A stretch of 64,000 bases of DNA from positions 153,276 through 217,275 of the forward strand of contig NZ_JAUASX010000003.1 in the NCBI RefSeq assembly GCF_030345715.1, read 5' to 3'. Below are positions 15,390 to 22,935 of the stretch, piece by piece. Position 1 is the stretch's first letter; each line of letters begins with the position of its first letter. The notes beneath the pieces are model-generated. The model was not told the DNA's origin, ran no database searches, and saw only the letters and a list, made by a program, of their open reading frames with translations. The stretch comes from Solimonas sp. SE-A11 (lineage in GTDB: Bacteria; Pseudomonadota; Gammaproteobacteria; Nevskiales; Nevskiaceae). The position numbers and the translations under genes were made by a program.

Positions 15390-16727
15390 ATGTCAGAGCG
15401 CGAAGACCCCATTGCACAGGCCTATGCCGAACACCTGCTGGCCTCACTAGGCCGGCAGGCCGAGGCATCGCTGGCGCTGCCGATGGAGCATCCCGCCCTG
15501 CGCTGGTCGCGCTGCGGCCTGATGGCCCTGACCGGCACGCCCGACACCCCCCTGATGTTTCCTGCGCCGCTGGCGGCCTGCGCCGACGGCGCGCTGGCGG
15601 CCCTGGCCGCGCTGGGTCCCGCGGGCGCCCTGGACGGCATCGACGCCGCGGCGCTGCTGGCCGAGCGCGCGGCCATCGCCGGGCACCGGCGGGGAGGGGA
15701 TGTTTCCCCCGGCGGCGCCTGCCGCCTGCTGCGGGCGGCGGACGGCTGGCTCGCGCTCAACCTTGCACGGGACGACGACTGGGACCTGCTGCCGGCCTGG
15801 CTGGAGACGGAACTCTCGCCCGGCTGGGAGGGCGTGGCAGCGGCCGTCCGCGAGCGCCTCCTAGAGGCATTGATCGAGCAGGGACGGTTGCTGGGGCTGG
15901 CGCTGGCCGATGCACAGCCCATGACGGACACGGTGCCCTGGCAGCGCGGCCTCACCGCAGCAGCCCCTATGGCCCGCAGCCGCCCGCCTCGAATTCTCGA
16001 TCTGTCCTCGTTGTGGGCCGGCCCGCTCTGCGGACACCTGCTGCAGCGGCTTGGAGCCGACGTAGTGAAGCTGGAAAGCACCCAGCGTCCCGATGGCGCA
16101 CGCAACGGCCCGCCGGCCTTCTTCGACCTGATGAACGCCGGTAAGCGCAGTGTGGCGCTGGACCTGCGCGGCGACGAGGGCAGGGCGCAGCTGCGCGGCC
16201 TCATCGCCGCCGCCGACATCGTCATCGAAGCCTCGCGTCCGCGTGCGCTGCGGCAGATGGGCTTCGACGCCGAGGCCCTCGCGCGCGAGCATCGCCTGAC
16301 GTGGATCAGTCTCAGCGGCTACGGCCGCGGCGCGCCGCAGGAGCAGTGGATCGCCTACGGCGACGACGCCGCGGTGGCCGCGGGGCTCAGCGACACGCTG
16401 TACCGCGCCACCGGGCAGGCCCTGATCGTCGGCGACGCCATCGCCGATCCCCTGACCGGCCTGCATGCCGCGCTGGCCGCCTGGGCAGGCTGGCAGGCGG
16501 GCGGCGGCATGCTGGTGTCGCTGGCATTGCGCGACGTGGTGCGCCACTGCCTGCAGTTCGACCTGCCGGGCGGCGACGAAGCCCTGCGCGCACGCCAGCG
16601 CCATTGGACCGGACTGGCCATGGCCGATGGCAGCGCCCGCCTGCCGCAGGCCCGCAGTGCCCGCGGAACGGCGCCCGCGCTGGGCACACACACCGCCGAG
16701 GTGATCGCGGAGTGGGCCGCATGCTGA
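15390..16727 (+). CDS. Family III CoA transferase (CaiB/BaiF-like), domain order apparently permuted
   Basis: A 445-residue CoA-transferase-like protein. The canonical N-terminal block of family III enzymes (ILDLSSLWAGPLCGHLLQRL, then GADVVKLE and NAGKRSVALDL) begins only at about residue 197. The first 190 residues resemble the usual C-terminal part (for example CRLLRAADGWLALNLARDDD). This looks like a circular permutation of the normal order. The AYGDDAAVAAG segment keeps an Asp near the expected catalytic position. The likely role is moving CoA between acids or activating an intermediate. Its stop overlaps the amidohydrolase start by 7 bp, so the two are translationally coupled. Confidence 0.75.
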   Translation: MSEREDPIAQAYAEHLLASLGRQAEASLALPMEHPALRWSRCGLMALTGTPDTPLMFPAPLAACADGALAALAALGPAGALDGIDAAALLAERAAIAGHRRGGDVSPGGACRLLRAADGWLALNLARDDDWDLLPAWLETELSPGWEGVAAAVRERLLEALIEQGRLLGLALADAQPMTDTVPWQRGLTAAAPMARSRPPRILDLSSLWAGPLCGHLLQRLGADVVKLESTQRPDGARNGPPAFFDLMNAGKRSVALDLRGDEGRAQLRGLIAAADIVIEASRPRALRQMGFDAEALAREHRLTWISLSGYGRGAPQEQWIAYGDDAAVAAGLSDTLYRATGQALIVGDAIADPLTGLHAALAAWAGWQAGGGMLVSLALRDVVRHCLQFDLPGGDEALRARQRHWTGLAMADGSARLPQARSARGTAPALGTHTAEVIAEWAAC

Positions 16728-18100
16728 TCCGCCGTGCCGAACTGGGCGGCCTGCGCGTGGACCTGCGCCTGCGCGAGAACCGCATCGTCGAGATTGCCGA
16801 AGGCTTGCCTGTCCTGCCGGGGGAGGACGTGCTCGACGCGGCAGGTGGCGCCCTGCTGCCTGGCCTCAAGGATCACCACCTGCACCTGCACGCCCTGGCG
16901 GCCGCCCGTGCCTCGGTGGACTGCGGTCCACCCGCCGATGCCGACGCACTGGCGCAGGCGCTGCGCTACGCCGACCGCAAGCTACCGCCGGGCCAGTGGC
17001 TGCGAGGCATCGGCTACCACGAGTCGGTGGCCGGCGATATCGATCGCCATTGGTTGGACGCCACCGTGCCGGAGCGGCCGCTACGCCTGCAGCATCGCAG
17101 CGGCCGCCTCTGGCTACTGAACTCGGCGGCACTCGCCCTGGTGGAGCAATCTGCCGACGATCCCCTGGAGCGCCGTGGTGGACGCGCCACGGGGCGTCTG
17201 TACGACGCGGATGCCTGGCTGCGCACGCGCATCGGTGGACGTCGTCCTGCGCTGGGCGAGGTCAGCCGCTGGCTCGCCAGCCGCGGCGTCACCGGGCTCT
17301 GCGACACCAGCCATGACAACGACACCGCCGCCTGGTCGGTGTTCGCCGGGGCGCAGCAGCGTGGCGAACTACTGCAGTCGCTGCGCGTGATGGGCAGTGC
17401 GGCACTCGATGCCGTCTCCAGCACGCCCGGCCTGCAGCGCGGCGAGCGCAAGTTCCACCTGCACGATCACGAGTTGCCGGACTTTGACGAGCTCTGCGCC
17501 GACATCCGTGCCGCACATGCTGCGAACCGCGGAGTGGCGTTCCATTGCGTGAGCCGTGTGGATCTCGCCTTTGCCCTGGCGGCGCTGCAGGAGGCTGGCG
17601 TTCGTGGCGGCGATCGCATCGAGCACGCCTCGGTCTGCCCGCCGGAATTCCTGGAGCAGGTTGGCGAGCTCGGCCTCATCGTGGTAACGCAGCCGGGATT
17701 CATCGCGATACGCGGTGACGCCTATCTACGCGACGTCGAGGACTTCGATCGCCCCTGGCTTTACCGCCTGCGTGGCTTCCTGGATCGCGGTATCCGGCTC
17801 GCGGGCAGTTCCGACGCGCCCTATGGCGATGCCGACCCCTGGGCCGCGATGGATGCCGCGGTGCGGCGGCGCACGGCGTCGGGGCAGTCGGTGGCAGGCA
17901 TGGAATCGCTGACGCCGGAACAGGCGCTGGCGCTGTTCACCTCACCGCTGGAGGCGCCGGGGTGTGAGGTACCGAAGCTGGAGGTGGGAGCGGTGGCGGA
18001 CCTGTGCTTGCTGACAGAGCCTTGGGGCGCGGCGCGCAATGCGCTGGCGGAGATCGAGGTTCTGGCGGCGTGGAGAGAGGGGAGGCTGATCTCCGGATGA
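16721..18100 (+). CDS. Amidohydrolase family protein (YtcJ/amidohydrolase 3 type)
   Basis: A 459-residue metal-dependent hydrolase of the amidohydrolase superfamily. The metal-binding HxH lies in LKDHHLHLHALA near residues 50-58. Later signatures include CDTSHDND, the FHCVSR segment, IEHASVC and SSDAPYGDADPW (last metal-binding Asp). It is shorter than typical YtcJ proteins of about 530-560 residues. The start at 16721 overlaps the CoA transferase by 7 bp (ATGCTGA). Substrates of this family include amides and cyclic imides; a ring-opening hydrolase in the surrounding pathway is a guess. It appears to be the last gene of the operon. Confidence 0.85.
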   Translation: MLIRRAELGGLRVDLRLRENRIVEIAEGLPVLPGEDVLDAAGGALLPGLKDHHLHLHALAAARASVDCGPPADADALAQALRYADRKLPPGQWLRGIGYHESVAGDIDRHWLDATVPERPLRLQHRSGRLWLLNSAALALVEQSADDPLERRGGRATGRLYDADAWLRTRIGGRRPALGEVSRWLASRGVTGLCDTSHDNDTAAWSVFAGAQQRGELLQSLRVMGSAALDAVSSTPGLQRGERKFHLHDHELPDFDELCADIRAAHAANRGVAFHCVSRVDLAFALAALQEAGVRGGDRIEHASVCPPEFLEQVGELGLIVVTQPGFIAIRGDAYLRDVEDFDRPWLYRLRGFLDRGIRLAGSSDAPYGDADPWAAMDAAVRRRTASGQSVAGMESLTPEQALALFTSPLEAPGCEVPKLEVGAVADLCLLTEPWGAARNALAEIEVLAAWREGRLISG

Positions 18101-18103
18101 GAT

Positions 18104-18164
18104 AAGCCGAACCGTTCATGCCGAGTAGCCTCATGAGCGCAGCGAGCGTGCGTATCGAGGCACG
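18104..18164 (+). repeat. Dispersed repeat, copy 2 (CCGAACCGTTCATGCCGAG type)
   Basis: CCGAACCGTTCATGCCGAGT followed by a variable centre and GTATCGAGGCACG. Both ends match the minus-strand copy at 2520-2570 while the centre differs. It starts 4 bp after the amidohydrolase stop. Confidence 0.75.
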
Positions 18165-18198
18165 TGGCCGGCAACGCTGAGAGCTTTAAAGAGGTGGC

Positions 18199-18362
18199 GC
18201 CATCCATGGTGGGACAGCAGCTACCTGAATAGCCCCCCGGGCATGTTCGGCTTGCTTTGGCATGACATCGAGTCATGCCTCAGCGAGGCCAAGCATTCCA
18301 TGGCCGCCCGCGATGCCCAGCAGGCGATGCCATTCAGGCATTGCCTAAGCGCTGGGCATCGC
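18199..18362. repeat. Modular hairpin repeat, unit 1 (overlaps the pirin stop codon)
   Basis: Left module GCCATCCATGGTGGGAC, then ACCTGAATA. Stem-loop A is GGCATGAC/GTCATGCC (18259-18279) with imperfect outer arms at 18243-18251 and 18288-18296. It is followed by GGCCGCCC. Stem-loop B has an outer 12-bp perfect stem GCGATGCCCAGC (18310-18321) with 18351-18362, and an inner 10-bp stem with one mismatch (18322-18331 with 18337-18346) around an ATTCA loop. Related units occur at 32813-33099. Confidence 0.85.
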
Positions 18363-19265
18363 CCACGGCGGCAACGGCGCCACCAGCCTCGCTCCGTCAT
18401 ATCCCGTCACCTTGCCGAAGTATTCCGCCTCGGCATTCCAGTCGCGGCAGGCTTGCGTCAGCTCATCCTTGGTGCGCGCCACGAAGTTCCACCACATCAG
18501 CGGTGCTTCCTGCATCGGCTCGCCGCCGATCAGCAGCATCACGGCTGGCGCATCGCAGCGCAGCGGCAGGGCATCGCAGCCCTGGCCGAGATAGAGCAGG
18601 GTGCCGGGCGCCAGCACTTCGTCGCGCACCGTCACGCTGCCCTGCAGCACCAGCGCGGCATATTCGAAATTCGGGTCCATCGGGAACTGCGTCTGCGCGT
18701 CGGCGGCGGCGCGCAGCTCCATGCCCACCAGTGGCGTGTGGATTTCGGCGGGAGAGCGCTCGCCCAGCGCAGTGCCGGCCAGCACGCTCACCAGGAAGCC
18801 GTCGTGGCGGGCCTGTGGCAGCTGCGGGTGATGCGCGAAGGCGGGCTCGCCGTGGCGGCGTGACTCCGGCAGGGCGATCCAGAATTGCGCGCCGTGCATG
18901 CCGCCAGGGCGGGGCACCGGCGATTCCTCGGAGTGGCAGATGCCGCGGCCGGCGGTCATCAGGTTCAGCTGGCCCGGCTTGATCGGGCATAGGCTGCCGA
19001 GGCTGTCGCGATGCAGGATCTCGCCCTCCAGCAACCAGGTCACGGTCTGCAGGCCGATATGCGGGTGCGGTCCCACCCGCATGCCCTTGCCGGTCGATAC
19101 GTCGGCAGGGCCGAAGTGGTCCAGGAAGCACCAGGCGCCGACCAGTCGGCGCTGGCGCGTGGGCAGGGCGCGGGCGATGCGCATGCCCTCGCCCAGGGTG
19201 GCGGTGGAGGCTTCGATCCGCTGCGTCAGCGGACCACCATGGTCGTCAGGGAGGATCAGGCTCAT
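18345..19265 (-). CDS. Pirin family protein
   Basis: A 306-residue bicupin of the pirin family. The metal-binding first cupin contains HPHIGLQTVTWLLEGEI and HRDSLGS, followed by CHSEESP. Some bacterial pirins act as quercetin dioxygenases or redox sensors; the role here is unknown. The Met at 19265 is chosen because the preceding 50 in-frame residues are Arg/Pro-rich and pirins start with the following segment. The last codons and the stop (18345-18347) lie inside a dispersed hairpin repeat, so the C-terminus was shaped by that element. It is divergent from the DUF1329 gene. Confidence 0.9.
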   Translation of the reverse strand: MSLILPDDHGGPLTQRIEASTATLGEGMRIARALPTRQRRLVGAWCFLDHFGPADVSTGKGMRVGPHPHIGLQTVTWLLEGEILHRDSLGSLCPIKPGQLNLMTAGRGICHSEESPVPRPGGMHGAQFWIALPESRRHGEPAFAHHPQLPQARHDGFLVSVLAGTALGERSPAEIHTPLVGMELRAAADAQTQFPMDPNFEYAALVLQGSVTVRDEVLAPGTLLYLGQGCDALPLRCDAPAVMLLIGGEPMQEAPLMWWNFVARTKDELTQACRDWNAEAEYFGKVTGYDGARLVAPLPPWAMPSA

Positions 19266-19512
19266 GGGCGGCAGGCTCGCCCAGCCGCGCCGGGGATGCA
19301 AGCGGGAACGATGCGCCAGCATGACAGTCCCATGCCAGGTGGCTATTCCCGACTCATGTTGCAGTGCGGGAGTAGTCGGTTCGGACGAGGCACGAAAAGG
19401 GGTGTTCAATAACATGGCGCAACGCTACGAACTATGATTCTGGTGGCTGTACCGGGCTGACACGAACTCGAAGGGGACGCAGACGTTCCCCGCGTTATCT
19501 GGAGGATATTGG

Positions 19513-20886
19513 ATGAAATTCAAACCCGTACTGGCGTCGTTCCTGCTGGCCTCTGTGGCCGGCATGGCGAGCCAGAGTGTTTCCGCCAAGGTCTCGGCCG
19601 AGAAGGCCGCCGAGCTCGATGGCCCGAAGTTCACCTGCATGGGTGCCGAGAGGGCGGGCAACAAGGACGGCACCATTCCCGAGTACAGCGGCAAGTGGGT
19701 CGGCACCTGGCCGGGCCAGACCAAGCCTTTCGGCTATGAGCCGGGCCCGTACAAGGACGAGAAGCCGGTCTTCTCGATCACGGCGCAGAACTACACCAAG
19801 TACGCGGACAAGCTGACCGAGGGCCAGAAGGCGCTGTTCAAGAAGTACCCGCAGTCCTACAAGATGAACGTGTACCCGACCCACCGCGATTTCGGCCACA
19901 AGCCCTGGGTTTGCGACACCACCAAGAAGAATGCCGTCACTGCCGAAGTGGTCAACGACGGCCTGGGCACCACCGGCATCAGCGGCGCCATCCCGTTCCC
20001 GTTCCCGCAGAACGGCTCGGAGGCGGTCTGGAACATCATCAACCCGCACCGCGCCTACACCGAGCAGGCGGTCTGCGACATCGCTGACGTCTACGCCAAC
20101 GGCAGCGTCGCCTGGGGCCGCAACAAGTTCATGACCCTGAACCCGGGCAACAACCCGGCCAAGCGTGGTTCCTACACCGACAAGATCAACGCCTACTTCT
20201 ACACCGGCTACCTGCTGCCGGAGCGTGACAAGGGCTTCGTCGCTGTCGGCTACCAGCCGAACAACTTCAGCAACGACGCCACGCAGTCCTGGCAGTACCA
20301 GCCCGGCATCCGCCGCGTGCGCCAGGCGCCGGAAGTCTGCTGCGACTACCCGGTTCCGCCCGCCGGCCTGCGTACCGTCGACGACGACTACGTCTTCAAC
20401 GGCTCGCCGGAGCGCTACACCTGGAAGCTGGTCGGCAAGAAGGAAGTGTACGTCCCGTACCACAACTTCAAGATCAACGACCCGGCCCTGAAGTACAAGG
20501 ACATCATCAAGCCGAACACCGTCAACCCCGACTATGTGCGCTACGAGCTGCGCCGCGTCTGGGTGGTCGAGGGCTCGCTGAAGTCCGGCATGCGCCACAT
20601 CTACTCCAAGCGTACCCTGTACGCGGATGAAGACTCCTGGATCGCCCTGTGGGCCGACAACCAGGACGGCCGTGGCCAGCTGTGGCGCGTCGCCTTCGTG
20701 AACTACTTCTACTCGCAGGAATCCGCCACCTGGCACCGCGGCGCGTCGATCTACCACGACCTGACCTCCGGGGCCTATGAGGCCGGCTACCTGACCAACG
20801 AGCGCGGCAAGGACTGGTGGCGCATCAACGTGCCCCTGACCCCGGCCATGTTCACGCCGGAAGCTGCGGCTCGCGGCGGACATTGA
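19513..20886 (+). CDS. DUF1329 family exported protein
   Basis: A 457-residue exported protein with a clear signal peptide ending near VSA/KVS (about residue 25). It contains the family-typical PHRAYTEQAVCDIADVYANG and RRVWVVEGSLKSGMRH segments. DUF1329 proteins are predicted to have a LolA/LolB-like lipid-binding fold and co-occur with DUF1302 proteins. A periplasmic lipid or hydrophobic-ligand carrier role is inference. It has a GGAGGAT ribosome-binding site before the ATG. It is followed by an SDR gene, with a GGGAATC-type repeat in the spacer, and both DUF1302 paralogues are within 16 kb. Confidence 0.87.
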   Translation: MKFKPVLASFLLASVAGMASQSVSAKVSAEKAAELDGPKFTCMGAERAGNKDGTIPEYSGKWVGTWPGQTKPFGYEPGPYKDEKPVFSITAQNYTKYADKLTEGQKALFKKYPQSYKMNVYPTHRDFGHKPWVCDTTKKNAVTAEVVNDGLGTTGISGAIPFPFPQNGSEAVWNIINPHRAYTEQAVCDIADVYANGSVAWGRNKFMTLNPGNNPAKRGSYTDKINAYFYTGYLLPERDKGFVAVGYQPNNFSNDATQSWQYQPGIRRVRQAPEVCCDYPVPPAGLRTVDDDYVFNGSPERYTWKLVGKKEVYVPYHNFKINDPALKYKDIIKPNTVNPDYVRYELRRVWVVEGSLKSGMRHIYSKRTLYADEDSWIALWADNQDGRGQLWRVAFVNYFYSQESATWHRGASIYHDLTSGAYEAGYLTNERGKDWWRINVPLTPAMFTPEAAARGGH

Positions 20887-20889
20887 TGT

Positions 20890-20983
20890 AAAAGACGGGA
20901 ATGGGGAATGGGGAATCGGGAATCGTGAAAGCGGTTCCGGTTCCCCATTTCTTTTGCCTGAACGATTCCCGATTCCCGATTCC
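20890..20983. repeat. GGGAATC/GGGAATG iterative inverted repeat, copy 2
   Basis: AAAGACGGGAATGGGGAATG and further GGGAATC units (20890-20925) face complementary GATTCCC units (20962-20983). It matches the copy at 13255-13362 and likewise starts just after a stop codon and fills the spacer before the next plus-strand gene. Confidence 0.8.
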
Positions 20984-20994
20984 TGGACGAAGTC

Positions 20995-21858
20995 ATGAAA
21001 ACCGCATTCATCACCGGCGCCAACATCGGCCAGGCCAACCTGATCACCAAGGCGCTCGCCGGGCAGGGCTGGAAGGTCTTTGCCGGCGTGCTGCCCGGCG
21101 CACCCACCGACCTGAAGACCGGCGGCAACATCGTCGTGGTCGACCAGGACGTGTCCAAGACCGAATCCGTGCGCGCCAGCGCCGAGATCGTCACCCAGGC
21201 CCTGAACGGTCAGGGCCTCGACCTGCTGATGAACGTGGCCGGCGTGGCCAACGTCGGCGTCGGCGTAGTCGAGGGGGCTGATCTTGCCGCCGTGGAGCGG
21301 CTGTTCAACATCAACATGTTCGGACAGCTGCGCGTGATCCAGGCCTTCCTGCCACTGCTGCGCCGCAATGCGCCGGGCTCGCGCATCGCCAACTACAGCT
21401 CGGGTGCCATCATCGCCAACCCGGTCGGCGCCGGTGCCTACAACATGACCAAGCACGCCATCCACGGCATGACGCTGACGCTGCGCCATGAGCTGGCACC
21501 GCTGGGCATCCAGGTCACCTCCATCATCCCTGGCGGCGTGCTGACCGCCATGTCCGCCAACTCCCATGCCAACACCCTCAAGACCTGGGGCGAGCAGCCG
21601 GCCGACATCCAGAGGGTCTATGAGCCGCTGAAGGGCGTCATGTGCCAGGTGTTGCCCGACATGCTGGAGAAGACCGGCAGCACCCCGGAGCAGGCCCTGG
21701 AAGGCACGCTGGAGATCCTGGCGAAGAAGAAGTGGAAGCCGATGGAGCTGCTGGGCAAGGACGTGAAGCCCATGGGCGTGATGCGCCGGCTGTTCTCCGA
21801 CAGCCAGCTCGAGTCGCTGATGCGCATGACCTTCAAGATCCCGACGCTGAAGGCCTGA
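20995..21858 (+). CDS. SDR-family oxidoreductase
   Basis: A 287-residue short-chain dehydrogenase/reductase. The conserved Ser is in NYSSGAII and the catalytic Tyr/Lys in AYNMTKHAIHG, both intact. The cofactor loop reads TGANIGQAN instead of TGxxxGxG, so the third Gly is replaced, which may change nucleotide preference. The protein also has a longer C-terminal tail than minimal SDRs. It follows the DUF1329 gene on the same strand with a repeat-filled spacer, and ends before a strong bidirectional terminator. Its likely role is hydroxy/keto interconversion of the pathway substrate. Confidence 0.9.
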   Translation: MKTAFITGANIGQANLITKALAGQGWKVFAGVLPGAPTDLKTGGNIVVVDQDVSKTESVRASAEIVTQALNGQGLDLLMNVAGVANVGVGVVEGADLAAVERLFNINMFGQLRVIQAFLPLLRRNAPGSRIANYSSGAIIANPVGAGAYNMTKHAIHGMTLTLRHELAPLGIQVTSIIPGGVLTAMSANSHANTLKTWGEQPADIQRVYEPLKGVMCQVLPDMLEKTGSTPEQALEGTLEILAKKKWKPMELLGKDVKPMGVMRRLFSDSQLESLMRMTFKIPTLKA

Positions 21859-21871
21859 GAGACTCCCAAAG

Positions 21872-21908
21872 AAAGCCCCGGCTTCCGCGAGGAGGCCGGG
21901 GCCTTTTG
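21872..21908. terminator. Bidirectional terminator between convergent genes
   Basis: GCCCCGGC (21875-21882) pairs with GCCGGGGC (21895-21902). It is flanked by an A-rich left side and a TTTT right side, so it can serve the SDR (+) and the flavin reductase (-) transcripts. Confidence 0.85.
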
Positions 21909-21919
21909 CTACGTGCCGT

Positions 21920-22930
21920 TCAGGCGCCGGTCGGGACGGCGGTCTTGGCGTCCGGGGTTTGCCAAAGCAGGCCCGAGCCGGGGTCGATGGCCCCCAGCAG
22001 CCGGTGCAGCAGGGTCTTGAGCATTGCCGCCTCGCCGGGTGCCAGGCGCTCCAGCAGCTGCGATTCCACCGCCTTGGCCGCGGAGATCAGGCGCAGGGCC
22101 AGCGCGCTGCCCTCGTTGGTCAGCTGGAACGCCGGGCCTTCGGCATCGGTGGTGCCGCCCACCGAGCGCGCCAGTCCGCGGCGGATCAGAGCACCGGCAG
22201 CGGCGTCGCTGTGCTCGCCCAGCACGCTGGACATGCCGGTGTCGAGCTCGTCGGCGTTCATGATGCGTTTCAGGGTCAGCGTCGAGAGCAGGTAGAACTC
22301 CTCGTCGCTCAGGCTCTCCTCGGCCAGGGCCTTGCGGATCTGGCTGAAGAACTGGAAATGGCTACGGCCCAGCAGGTAGCCGAGGAAGTCCTCGTTGAAG
22401 CTGCCGGCGAGGGCCGGGTTGCGCGGCTCGCTGCTGCCCTTGTGGGCCGCGTGCGCATAACGACCACTGTGGAACACCAGCGGGGCATTCTCGGCACGAT
22501 CGAAAGCGAGCACCTCGCCGACGAAGATGACGTGGTCGCCACCCTCGTACTGGAAAGCCGTGCGGCACTGGAAGCGCGCATTGCAACCACGCAGCAGCGG
22601 CACGCCGCCCAGGCCTTGCTCGATATCAATGCCGGCGAACTTGTCGATGCCGCGCTTGGCGAAGCGCGCCGAGACGGATTCCTGGTCGGCGGCCAGCACA
22701 TGCACCGCCCAGTTCCCAGCCTTCTGGAAGGCCTCCAGGCTCAGCGAGTTGTTTGCCAGGCTCCACAGCACCAGCGGGGGATTGAGCGAGACCGAATTGA
22801 AGCTGTTGGCCGTCAGCCCCACCTGCGTGCCGTCCGGCGCGCGGGTGGTGATGACGGTCACGCCGGTGGCGAAGGTGCCGAGTGCCTTGCGGAACTCCTG
22901 CGGATCCAGGGGGGCTGCGGTCTGGCTCAT
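21920..22930 (-). CDS. Flavin reductase with C-terminal MarR-like domain
   Basis: A 336-residue fusion. Residues 1 to about 165 are an HpaC-type NAD(P)H:flavin reductase domain, with ALGTFATGVTVITTRAPDG near the N-terminus and GLTANSFNSVSLNPPLV. Residues about 195-336 form a helical MarR-like winged-helix domain. The same arrangement is known in the C1 reductase of Acinetobacter 4-hydroxyphenylacetate hydroxylase, where the C-terminal domain senses the phenolic substrate and controls reductase activity. A two-component monooxygenase partner would be expected, but none lies in the window. The start at 22930 is 5 bp after the DUF1302 stop, so the two are co-transcribed. Confidence 0.85.
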   Translation of the reverse strand: MSQTAAPLDPQEFRKALGTFATGVTVITTRAPDGTQVGLTANSFNSVSLNPPLVLWSLANNSLSLEAFQKAGNWAVHVLAADQESVSARFAKRGIDKFAGIDIEQGLGGVPLLRGCNARFQCRTAFQYEGGDHVIFVGEVLAFDRAENAPLVFHSGRYAHAAHKGSSEPRNPALAGSFNEDFLGYLLGRSHFQFFSQIRKALAEESLSDEEFYLLSTLTLKRIMNADELDTGMSSVLGEHSDAAAGALIRRGLARSVGGTTDAEGPAFQLTNEGSALALRLISAAKAVESQLLERLAPGEAAMLKTLLHRLLGAIDPGSGLLWQTPDAKTAVPTGA

Positions 22931-22935
22931 TCTCG

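Noticed and set aside
18199-18362. Insertion sequence remnant at the modular repeat
   Set aside because: No transposase fragment or terminal inverted repeats bounding a coding segment; the pattern is nested hairpins.
19495-21567. A 690-codon minus-strand frame over DUF1329 and the SDR
   Set aside because: It spans two clearly coding plus-strand genes and the GGGAATC repeat; composition is artefactual.
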